Notes under the pieces: model-generated
Told to the model about the DNA's origin: nothing
What the model saw: the letters and a program-made list of their open reading frames with translations, nothing else
The model's database searches: none
Translations under genes and position numbers: made by a program
Source of the DNA: an uncultured Alphaproteobacteria bacterium
GTDB lineage: Bacteria; Pseudomonadota; Alphaproteobacteria; JAPOUT01; G958296285
DNA length: 64,000 nucleotides
NCBI GenBank assembly: GCA_958296285.1
Contig: OY282459.1
Span: forward strand, 384,367-448,366
Direction: 5' to 3'
In this document: in pieces, positions 54,167 to 64,000 of the stretch
Numbering within the stretch: position 1 is the stretch's first letter
Layout of the letters: every line of letters begins with the position of its first letter

Positions 54167-55609
54167 ATGAGCAGACAAGACGACCCGCCCCGGCGTCAAG
54201 ACGCGCCGCGTCAAGACGAGCCGCCCCCGCGTCAAGACGCGCCGCCTCCGCGTCAAGACGCGCCCCCGCCGCCGCTTCTCCAAAAAGCCGCGAGGTTTTT
54301 GGAAAAAGCGAAGAGTCTCAAAATCGCCAAGGAGATGCGCTCTAAAGATTTTTGGGCGGGGCGAGGCTTGGCGCTCGCCATTTTGGCGGGCGGAATGGCG
54401 ATAGCCCTTCTTCTCCTCTTGACGGGACGATCCGTCCGTCCGCAGGAGGTCGCTGAGCGCAGCTGGCTCGTCGAGACGCAGAGAGCCGTCTTCGCCGATG
54501 TCCGTCCCAGCCTCCGCGTTTTCGGACAGGTCGTGGCGGGACGGCAGATCGCGCTCCGCGCCCTCGTGCAGGGAAAAATCGTGGAAACATGGACAGGACT
54601 CCGCGAGGGCAGCATCGTGCGGCAGGGCGAGCCGCTTCTGCGCATAGACCCCTTCCCCTATCAGCTGGCGCTCGCCGAAGCGCGCGCCTCGCTCGCCGAA
54701 GCGCGCGCGCGCCTCAAAGAGATGGAGGCGCGCAAAGAGCAGGACAAAATTATGCTGACGCGCGCCAAAGAGCAGCTGGAAATCCGCCGCCGCGACGTCA
54801 GCCGATCCCAAAGACTCGCCAAAGACGGCAACATCTCCGAACAGGCGCTGGACAACCGCCAACTCGCCTTCAGCCAGCAGGCGCAAGCCGCCGCCCAAGC
54901 CGAGAGCGAAATCCAAGTCCAAACCGCCAAAATAGAGCAGCAGCGCGCCGTCGTGGAGCGCCTTGACGCCGCCCTCTCGCAGCGCCAGCGCGATTTGGAG
55001 AATGTCCTCCTGACCGCCCCCTTTGACGGATTCTTGAGAGACGTCAAAGCCGGCACAGGACGTTTCGTCTCCCCCAACGATCCGATCGCCACGCTGATGG
55101 ACGCCCATGCGCTGGAAGTCCGCTTCAATCTCTCGGAGAAGCAATTTGGCGAATTGCTGGCCGGCGGCAAGCGCCTCAAAGGACAGATCGCGCGAGTCGG
55201 ATGGCGAATCGGCGCCGAAACCCTCTTCTTTGACGCCACGATCGCCAGAAGCGGCGCCAGAATCTCTTCCCAGACCGGCGGCATTGATCTCTTCGCCACG
55301 CTTCAAGTCCCGACAGTGGAAACGCCTCTGCGCCCGGGCGCGTTCGTGGAGGTGGAACTGCCGGACAGACTCTATAAAGACGTGCTGCGCCTGCCGGAGC
55401 GCGCCCTTTATCAGGAGGCGAGCCATGTCTATGTGCTGATCGGCGGGAGATTGAAGCGCCGCGCCGTCCGCCTTGTCGGGCGGGACGGACGCCACGCCCT
55501 CTTGAAAAGCAAAGAAATCCTCTCAGGAGACGAGATTCTGACGACCCGCTTTCCGGAAGCCGGCGAAGGCGTCAAAGCGCAGAGCGTCCCGTTCTCAGGC
55601 TCCAAATGA
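54167..55609 (+). CDS. RND efflux periplasmic adaptor (MFP) subunit
   Basis: 480 residues. A cytoplasmic Pro/Arg/Gln/Asp-rich tail (1-33) coded largely by four copies of the 12-bp near-palindrome, then a membrane anchor (LALAILAGGMAIALLLLLTG), a lipoyl-like domain (LREGSIVRQGEPLLRIDPFPYQLALAEA), a long coiled coil (about 170-280), and beta-barrel domains (VLLTAPFDGFLRDVKAGTGRFVSPNDPIATLMD, VETPLRPGAFVEVELPD). It links the RND pump to an outer-membrane channel; none is encoded nearby. The next gene starts at its stop (ATGA). Confidence 0.92.
   Translation: MSRQDDPPRRQDAPRQDEPPPRQDAPPPRQDAPPPPLLQKAARFLEKAKSLKIAKEMRSKDFWAGRGLALAILAGGMAIALLLLLTGRSVRPQEVAERSWLVETQRAVFADVRPSLRVFGQVVAGRQIALRALVQGKIVETWTGLREGSIVRQGEPLLRIDPFPYQLALAEARASLAEARARLKEMEARKEQDKIMLTRAKEQLEIRRRDVSRSQRLAKDGNISEQALDNRQLAFSQQAQAAAQAESEIQVQTAKIEQQRAVVERLDAALSQRQRDLENVLLTAPFDGFLRDVKAGTGRFVSPNDPIATLMDAHALEVRFNLSEKQFGELLAGGKRLKGQIARVGWRIGAETLFFDATIARSGARISSQTGGIDLFATLQVPTVETPLRPGAFVEVELPDRLYKDVLRLPERALYQEASHVYVLIGGRLKRRAVRLVGRDGRHALLKSKEILSGDEILTTRFPEAGEGVKAQSVPFSGSK
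54193..54261. repeat. Cluster of four 12-bp near-palindromes in the efflux adaptor gene
   Basis: GCGTCAAGACGC at 54193-54204, 54229-54240 and 54250-54261, with a one-base variant (GCGTCAAGACGA) at 54208-54219. The gene reads each as RQDA or RQDE, forming a tail with no family counterpart. Confidence 0.8.
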
Positions 55610-58600
55610 GCGCCGCCCCGAAAAGCAAGACCCCTCCCCCCTCGCCGCGATCGGACGGCGGCGGCGGCGAGGAGAGCGGGGGCGGCGGGCGCGGCGGGGG
55701 CGGCGGGCGCGGTCTCATTGGATTCTTCACGAATCATCCCAATGCCAGCAATCTTCTGATGGGCGTCCTTTTGCTGATAGGCTTGGTTTCGCTCGCCCGC
55801 TTGAACACGCAGTTTTTCCCGACCGTCAACATTCCGATCATCGGCATCAATGTCCTATGGCCCGGCGCTTCGGCGGAGGATGTGGAGGGGAATATCGTGG
55901 AGGCGCTGGAGCCGGCGCTGCGCGCGCTGGACGGCATCAAGCGCCTGACCTCCACCGCGCGCGAAGGAATCGCCAGCATCAATGTGGAATTTTGGCAGGG
56001 CGCGAACATGCAAAAAGCCCTCTCGGACGTAGAGCAAGCCGTCAACGGCATCACGACTCTGCCGCAGGATTCCGAAACGCCGATCATTTCCCAGGGCGCC
56101 TTCTATGAAAGTTTGGCGAGAATCGCGATCTCGGGACCTTTCTCCGAAAAAACCTTAAAAGTCTATGCCAAAAAAATGAAGAACGATCTGTTGCGGCGCG
56201 GCTTGGATCGCGTGACCATTTTGGGCGCGCGGGACGAGGAAATCTGGGTGGAAGTGCCGCAAAGCGAAGTGCGCCGCCTTGACCTCACCCCCAGCCAAAT
56301 CGCCGGACGCATAGACGCGCTGAGCCAAGATCTCCCGTCAGGCACGCTGCGCGGCGCGTCCGAGAAGCAGCTCCGATCGTTGGGCTTTGAGATCAGCGCC
56401 GAAGCCCTGGCCGCCATGGAGGTGCGCGCCGAAGCCGGCGGCGAAAAACTTCTCCTCTCCGAAATCGCGCAAATAAGAGACGGCTTTGACGAAAGCCAGT
56501 CCGCGGGCTTCATCAGCCGCGGCCCCGCCCTGCAGCTGGACATCCAGCGCGCCGAGACCACCGACACGCTCCAAGCCTCAAGGCGAATCGCCGCCTATGT
56601 GGAGGAGGCGAAGCGCCTCTTTCCGCCGACTCTCGCCATCACGCTGCATGGCGTTCAGGCGGATTTGGTGCGGCAGAGAATAAATCTCCTGACGACCAAC
56701 GCCCAAATGGGATTCGTCTTGGTTCTGATCACGCTTTTTCTTTTCCTCAACGCCAGATTGGCTCTTTGGGTCGCGGCGGGGATTCCAATCGCCTTCACCG
56801 CCTCCTTCGCGATCATGTATCTGCTGGGGCTGAGCATCAATATGATCTCGCTTTTCGCGCTCATTATGGTTTTGGGCATTGTCGTGGATGACGCGATCGT
56901 GGTCGGCGAGCATGCCGCCTCTCTCCGCGAGAAGGGCATGGCGGCCAGACTCGCCGCCGAAGAGGGCGCGAGGCGCATGGCGGGCCCCGTCATCGCCTCA
57001 TGCCTGACGACCTGCGCCGCCTTTCTCCCCGTCCTTCTCATTCGCGACGTCATCGGGACCTTCTTGGCGACTCTGGCGATGGTCGTGATCGCGATTCTCT
57101 TGGCGAGTTTGGTGGAGTGTTTTCTCATTCTGCCCGGCCATCTCCGCCATGCTTTGGAGCATATCCGCGTGGGAGATGGCGGGCAGGGCGGCGCTGCCGC
57201 GTCAAAGCCGTTCCTCGCGCGGCGCTTTGAGAGTTTCCGCGAAGGCGCGTTTCATAACCTCCTCGCCCGCGCCTATGATCGGCGGGGCGTCACTTTGGCG
57301 ATCGCGCTCTCGTCCTTTTTGATTTTTTTCGCCTTCATCGCGAGCGGGCGCGTGGGCTTTCAGTTTTTTCCAAGCCCGGAGAGCGAAGCGGCGCAGATGC
57401 ATATTTTCTTCGTCCCCGGCACGCCGCGCCAGACGACCCAGCGCTTCCTCTTCGCCGCCGAGGAGGCGCTGGAGAGCGCCGCCGAAGAACTCATAGCCGA
57501 CAATGACGGACAGCCTCTCTTAAAAGCGCGCTTTGGAACATTGGGCGAAGCGGGTCGCCCCGATTTCGGCGGATACGCCCAAGGCGATCATGTCGCCGAA
57601 CTCTACGCCGAACTCACCCCGGGCGAGGAGAGGAAGGTCAGGACAGCCGCCTTCATTGAAGTTTGGCTTGAGAAGATTCCCGATTTTCCAGGGCTGGACA
57701 AAATCCTCGTTCAAGCGCAGCAGGCGGGGCCGCCCGGGCGCGACATAGACGTCCTTTTGGAAGACGCGCCGCCGCGGATTCTCAAAAGCGCCGCGCGCGA
57801 ACTGGCTCAAGAACTGGCGCGCTTCCCCGGAATCAGCAATATCGGCGATTCGCTCCCCTATGGAAAGGAGGAGCTGCTTCTGCGAGTCACGCCCAGAGGA
57901 CAGGCGCTGGGCTTCACGGCCAGGGATGTCGGGCGGCAGATGCGCGACGGCTTTGAAGGCGCGATCGCGCGCCGCTTCGTTCAGGGAGACGAGGAGATCG
58001 CCGTGCGCGTGCGCCTCGCCAAAGAGCGCCTCCGCTTTGAGGATTTCTACCTCGCCTCCCCCCAGACAAACTCGCTCGTCCCGTTGAGCGATGTCGTCTC
58101 GGTGCGCCAAAAAAGCGGCTTCATGACGATCTCGCGCCGAGACGCTCTGCGCTATGTCAGCGTCACAGCCGATTTGGATCCCGCCGTCTCTTCCACCATT
58201 GAGATGGAGGCGGCGCTGGAGAGCGACATCATGCCGCGTCTGGCGCGAAAATACGGCATCAACTATCGTTTCAGCGGACGATCCGAAGAGCAAGCCAACG
58301 CTTTTGGCGATCTGCGGCAGGGGCTTTATTTGGCGCTGGGGCTGATCTATCTGATTCTGGCTTGGATTTTTGGCCATTACGGGCTTCCGCTGATCGTCAT
58401 GTCCATCATTCCTTTCGGTCTTGTCGGCGCGACCTTTGGTCATATGGCGATGGGCTATCCTCTGACCTTCCTCTCCATGCTGGCGCTTTTGGGCTTGTCG
58501 GGGATGCTGGTCAATGGCTCTATCGTTTTGGTGACGCAGATTCAGATTCATTTGGCGAAAGGGCGCGAAATGCGGGAGGCCGTCCTCCGCGGGACGAAAG

Positions 58601-58824
58601 AGCGCTTCCGCGCCATTCTCCTGACCTCCTTCACGACCGTGGTCGGTTTGGCGCCGATGCTCTTTGAAGGCTCGCGGCAGGCGCAGTTCCTCAAGCCGAT
58701 GGTCATCACGCTCTTTTTCGGGATCGCTTTCGGGACGCTGCTCGTTCTCTTCATCGTTCCGGCTTTGATGGGCTTTCAAGACAGCCTCGCCTCGCGTCTC
58801 CGGCGCGGGCGTCTCCGGCGCTAG
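55606..58824 (+). CDS. RND-type efflux pump, inner-membrane permease
   Basis: 1072 residues, full length. N-terminal Gly-rich cytoplasmic tail, TM1 (NASNLLMGVLLLIGLVSLARLNTQFFPTVNIP), porter domain, TM2-6 with the proton-relay Asp pair 428-429 in LGIVVDDAIVVGEHAA, ARRMAGPVIASCLTTCAAFLPVL, a second porter half, and TM8-12 (LYLALGLIYLILAWIFGHYGLPLIV and following). This is the HAE/AcrB superfamily, with the EGARRMAGPV form of the loosely defined multidrug group. Substrate is unknown. Confidence 0.95.
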   Translation: MSAAPKSKTPPPSPRSDGGGGEESGGGGRGGGGGRGLIGFFTNHPNASNLLMGVLLLIGLVSLARLNTQFFPTVNIPIIGINVLWPGASAEDVEGNIVEALEPALRALDGIKRLTSTAREGIASINVEFWQGANMQKALSDVEQAVNGITTLPQDSETPIISQGAFYESLARIAISGPFSEKTLKVYAKKMKNDLLRRGLDRVTILGARDEEIWVEVPQSEVRRLDLTPSQIAGRIDALSQDLPSGTLRGASEKQLRSLGFEISAEALAAMEVRAEAGGEKLLLSEIAQIRDGFDESQSAGFISRGPALQLDIQRAETTDTLQASRRIAAYVEEAKRLFPPTLAITLHGVQADLVRQRINLLTTNAQMGFVLVLITLFLFLNARLALWVAAGIPIAFTASFAIMYLLGLSINMISLFALIMVLGIVVDDAIVVGEHAASLREKGMAARLAAEEGARRMAGPVIASCLTTCAAFLPVLLIRDVIGTFLATLAMVVIAILLASLVECFLILPGHLRHALEHIRVGDGGQGGAAASKPFLARRFESFREGAFHNLLARAYDRRGVTLAIALSSFLIFFAFIASGRVGFQFFPSPESEAAQMHIFFVPGTPRQTTQRFLFAAEEALESAAEELIADNDGQPLLKARFGTLGEAGRPDFGGYAQGDHVAELYAELTPGEERKVRTAAFIEVWLEKIPDFPGLDKILVQAQQAGPPGRDIDVLLEDAPPRILKSAARELAQELARFPGISNIGDSLPYGKEELLLRVTPRGQALGFTARDVGRQMRDGFEGAIARRFVQGDEEIAVRVRLAKERLRFEDFYLASPQTNSLVPLSDVVSVRQKSGFMTISRRDALRYVSVTADLDPAVSSTIEMEAALESDIMPRLARKYGINYRFSGRSEEQANAFGDLRQGLYLALGLIYLILAWIFGHYGLPLIVMSIIPFGLVGATFGHMAMGYPLTFLSMLALLGLSGMLVNGSIVLVTQIQIHLAKGREMREAVLRGTKERFRAILLTSFTTVVGLAPMLFEGSRQAQFLKPMVITLFFGIAFGTLLVLFIVPALMGFQDSLASRLRRGRLRR

Positions 58825-58843
58825 CGCCTCCGGCGCGAGCGTC

Positions 58844-60277
58844 TCATCGCCGCCAAAAAGAGGGGGCGAAGAGAACGAGGACGGTGAAAAGTTCCAGCCT
58901 GCCGGCAAGCATGGCGAAGGCGAGGATCCATTTGACCGGGGCGGAAAGGGGCGCGAAAGAGCCTGACGGTCCGATCAGAGACCCCAAGCCCGGCCCGACA
59001 TTGGAGAGGCTTGTCGCGGCCGCCGAGAGCGCCGAGACGACATCCATCTCCGCCAAAATCAGAAGGCATGAGACAAGCGCCCAGACCGCCAAATAAAGAA
59101 CGAAGAAATTCATCACGGACGCCGCGACCGAATCGCTCAACGGCAGACGGTTGTAGCGCGCCGGAAAAACGCCCTGCGGATGAATGGACTGTTTTAGCGC
59201 GCGGAGCGAGACGCGCCAAAGGACAAGAAAGCGGAAAATCTTCACGCCGCAGGAGGTGGAGCCGGCGCAGCCTCCGATGAAGGTCAGGAGGAAAAAAATC
59301 GCCAGCGCGAAAGAGCCCCAAAGACCATAATCGGCGGTCGTGAAACCGGTTCCCGTCATGATGGAGACCGTGTTGAAAAGGGCGCGTCTGGCGGCGAAGA
59401 GGGGATCCTCCAAGCCTCGCGCGAGGAGGGCTAGGAAAATGAGAAAGAAGGCGGCAAGGAGAATCCCGAAAAATCCGCGCGTCTGCTCGTCCGTCAAGAG
59501 GCGGCGGGGCTGTCCGCCGAGCGCGCTCAAATAGAGGACGAAGGGCAGGCTTCCCAAAATCATGAAGAGAATGGCGACCATTTCTATGGCGGCGCTGTCA
59601 AAATGGGCGAAGGAACTGTCATGGGCGGCGAAGCCGCCTGTCGCGATGGTCGTCATGGCGTGGGCGGCGCTGTCAAAACCGCTCATTCCGGCAAGAAAAT
59701 ACGCCGCCATGCACAGAAGCGACAGCGCCGCGTAAAGAAGCGAGATTTGTCCGGCGATCTGCGCCGCGCGCGGCAGAATCTTCTCGGAACTGTCCGAGGA
59801 TTCCGTCCGAAAGAGCTGCATCCCGCCAATCTGAAGCATCGGCAGAACCGCGATCGCCGTCACGATGATGCCGATGCCCCCCATCCATTGCAGAAGCGCC
59901 CGCCAGAGAAGAACCGATTTCGGCGCGGATGAGAGATTCGCGATGACGGTGGAGCCTGTCGTCGTCAGACCGGACATGGATTCAAAAAAGGCGTCCGTAT
60001 AGGAGAGTTCCAGAGACGAAAAGGCGAAGGGCAGCGCCGCGAAAGAGGCGAGGCTGATCCAAGAGAGAACGGTAAGCAAAAAAGCCTGCGGAATGGTCAG
60101 CGGCGGCATCTCGTCCCAATAAGCGAGAATGAGCGCGCTCCCGCAGGCCAGCGTCAAGCCGGACGAGATGAGAAAAATCCGCCAGCCTTCCCCCATCAGC
60201 GCCGGCAGAAGCATCATCGCCCCCAAAGGCAGAAGCATGACGCCCAGCGCCAGCAAAAGAGGACGCAAATCAAACAT
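58844..60277 (-). CDS. trkH: TrkH-type potassium uptake membrane subunit
   Basis: 477 residues with about ten to twelve membrane segments. Four pore loops are visible: ESMSGLTTTGSTV, TIATGGFAAHDSS, SIMTGTGFTTADYG and ATSLSNVGPGLGSLIG, the degenerate selectivity filters of the SKT superfamily. It needs a TrkA cytoplasmic regulator, not in the window. It converges on the RND pump (stops 20 bp apart). Confidence 0.94.
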   Translation of the reverse strand: MFDLRPLLLALGVMLLPLGAMMLLPALMGEGWRIFLISSGLTLACGSALILAYWDEMPPLTIPQAFLLTVLSWISLASFAALPFAFSSLELSYTDAFFESMSGLTTTGSTVIANLSSAPKSVLLWRALLQWMGGIGIIVTAIAVLPMLQIGGMQLFRTESSDSSEKILPRAAQIAGQISLLYAALSLLCMAAYFLAGMSGFDSAAHAMTTIATGGFAAHDSSFAHFDSAAIEMVAILFMILGSLPFVLYLSALGGQPRRLLTDEQTRGFFGILLAAFFLIFLALLARGLEDPLFAARRALFNTVSIMTGTGFTTADYGLWGSFALAIFFLLTFIGGCAGSTSCGVKIFRFLVLWRVSLRALKQSIHPQGVFPARYNRLPLSDSVAASVMNFFVLYLAVWALVSCLLILAEMDVVSALSAAATSLSNVGPGLGSLIGPSGSFAPLSAPVKWILAFAMLAGRLELFTVLVLFAPSFWRR

Positions 60278-60292
60278 CAGCGCCGAAAAACC

Positions 60293-61483
60293 CTAGCGCA
60301 GGGAAGAGAGCGCGCGCGACAGATCCTCTTTCAGATCCTCCGCATGCTCCAAGCCCGCCGAGAGGCGCAGAAGCCTGTCCGAGACGCCGATCTCAAGCCG
60401 CGCCTCTTCCGAGAGACGGCTGTGGGTCGTGGTCGCCGGATGGACGATCAGACTCTTCGCGTCTCCCAGATTGTTGGAGATTCCGATGATTCGGAGATTG
60501 TCCATCAGCCGAAAAGCGTCCCTCTTGCTTCCCATCTCAAAGGCGAGGAGCGCGCCCGGGAGACTCATCTGCTTTTTCGCCAAAGCGCGGCCGGGGTGGG
60601 AGGCGAGACCCGGATAAAAGACGCGCTTGACGGCGCTTTGGCTTTCCAAAAAACGCGCCAGAGTTTCCGCCCTTTGGCAATGCGCCTTCATGCGGATCGG
60701 CAGCGTCTCCAAACTTTTCAGCATCAGCCAAGCGTTGAAAGGGCTGAGGGCGGGTCCTGTGTTTCTGTAGAAGGGGGCCAGTTCCTCCTCCACATATTCT
60801 TCGCTCCCCAGAATGATTCCCGCCAAAGCGCGCCCCTGTCCGTCAATATGTTTTGTCGCCGAATAGACGACAATCTCTGCCCCGAAGCGAAGAGGCTTTT
60901 GCAGAAAAGGAGTCGCGAAAACATTATCCACGATGAGGCGCAGTTTTTCGCTCTTGGCGAGCCCGCCGATAAAAGAGAGATCCAGAATGTCCAAGCGCGG
61001 ATTGGTCGGCGTCTCCAAAAAGAGGGCGCGGCTGTTGGGGCGGATCGCTTTTTCCCAAGCGCCGTTCTCCGCGCCGTCTATCAGACTCACCTCTATGCCG
61101 AAGCGCGGCAGGACAGTCTCCACCACATAGCGGCAGGAGCCGAAAAGGGCGCGCGCGGCGATGAGATGATCCCCGGCTTTCAGACTGGAAAGAAAAGCCG
61201 CCGTCACCGCCGCCATGCCGCTGGCTGTCGCCTTGGCGGCTTGAGCGCCTTCCAGCGCCATCATCCGCTCCTCAAAGACGCGCACAGTCGGATTGCCGTA
61301 GCGCGTATAGATATAGCCTTCCTCCTCGCCCTTGAAGCGCGCTTCGGCTTGGGCGGCGCTTTCGTAGCGATAGCCGGAGGTCAGAAAGAGCGCCTCCGCC
61401 GTCTCGCCGTGCCGCGTCCTTTGATGCCCGCCGTGAATGAGAGCGGTCTCGGCGCGCCAAGAGGTTTTGCCTTTCTCCGCCAT
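60293..61483 (-). CDS. metZ: O-succinylhomoserine sulfhydrylase
   Basis: 396 residues, Cys/Met metabolism PLP family. TRYGNPTVRVFEERMMALEGAQ, ATASGMAAVTAAF, FLETPTNPRLDILDL, LIVDNVFATPFLQKPL and the PLP Lys in VVYSATKHIDGQGRALAG. GISNNLGDAKSLIVHPATTTHS matches the MetZ group rather than MetB, giving direct sulfhydrylation to homocysteine. Other Cys/Met enzymes are possible. Confidence 0.9.
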   Translation of the reverse strand: MAEKGKTSWRAETALIHGGHQRTRHGETAEALFLTSGYRYESAAQAEARFKGEEEGYIYTRYGNPTVRVFEERMMALEGAQAAKATASGMAAVTAAFLSSLKAGDHLIAARALFGSCRYVVETVLPRFGIEVSLIDGAENGAWEKAIRPNSRALFLETPTNPRLDILDLSFIGGLAKSEKLRLIVDNVFATPFLQKPLRFGAEIVVYSATKHIDGQGRALAGIILGSEEYVEEELAPFYRNTGPALSPFNAWLMLKSLETLPIRMKAHCQRAETLARFLESQSAVKRVFYPGLASHPGRALAKKQMSLPGALLAFEMGSKRDAFRLMDNLRIIGISNNLGDAKSLIVHPATTTHSRLSEEARLEIGVSDRLLRLSAGLEHAEDLKEDLSRALSSLR

Positions 61484-61492
61484 CGGGAAAGA

Positions 61493-64000
<2,508 letters not shown>

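Noticed and set aside
54089..55495. A long open frame extending the LppC-like protein by about 470 residues upstream
   Set aside because: It is the antisense of the efflux adaptor gene; the lipoprotein signal starts at 54088 and the extension is Gln/Arg/Ala shadow sequence.

Overview
The window is a high-GC alphaproteobacterial chromosome segment, recognised from gene content and gene order: leuS-lptE-holA; hisB-DUF2628-hisH-hisA-hisF-hisE-coaA; maf-aroE-coaE-dnaQ beside a DUF299 kinase regulator; hemE-hemH-hemJ-rho; hrcA-grpE-dnaK-dnaJ-pyrF; dapB-gpmA; rdgB-hemW-lppC. I cannot place it below class level. No rRNA, tRNA, CRISPR array or transposase gene was found.

Layout. 0-2 kb: the 5' part of a PQQ alcohol dehydrogenase (leaves the window) and an Amt transporter. 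2-18 kb: mostly minus-strand housekeeping genes (holA, lptE, leuS, a lipoprotein, thiE-like, ykuD, xthA, a PotF-like protein, lolA, ftsK, dapC-like) plus yggS, an orphan OmpR-type regulator and acs on the plus strand. 18-23 kb: winged-helix protein, rpe, heparinase-like, purH. 23-33 kb: coaA and his genes, timA, dnaQ-coaE-aroE-maf and the DUF299 regulator, all minus. 33.0-33.4 kb: a non-coding, AT-richer segment between the DUF299 gene and hemE, the place where Caulobacter and Rickettsia keep their chromosome origin; transcription diverges from it. 33-37.5 kb: hemE-hemH-hemJ-rho on plus. 37.8-50 kb: adoK, nth, ogt, an outer-membrane protein, gpmA, dapB, a thermonuclease, pyrF and the dnaJ-dnaK-grpE-hrcA cluster. 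50.6-64 kb: rdgB-hemW, an LppC lipoprotein, an RND efflux pair, trkH, metZ and a partial gyrB.

The unusual content is a family of eight approximately 300-bp repeats, called THR here (tri-hairpin repeat), at 18.3, 24.5, 29.0, 37.5, 40.1, 41.9, 44.3 and 50.3 kb. Each has G-tract/C-tract inverted ends around three stem-loops whose arms co-vary between copies. Five carry a satellite unit (R unit). Around most copies the plus strand is strongly G+T-rich on the left and C+A-rich on the right, whatever the gene direction, fading over about 1-2 kb. The outer-membrane gene at 40.5-41.6 kb lies between two inverted sister copies and lacks this skew, which suggests a later insertion. A separate 12-bp near-palindrome (GCGTCAAGACGC) is embedded in five protein genes in three different translations.

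Many genes overlap by the 4-bp ATGA/GTGA arrangement, so translational coupling is common: lptE-holA, dapC-ftsK-lolA, potF-xthA, hisE-coaA, maf-aroE-coaE, hrcA-grpE, rdgB-hemW, and the efflux adaptor and pump. Starts were chosen mainly on these overlaps, on ribosome binding sites and on family N-termini.
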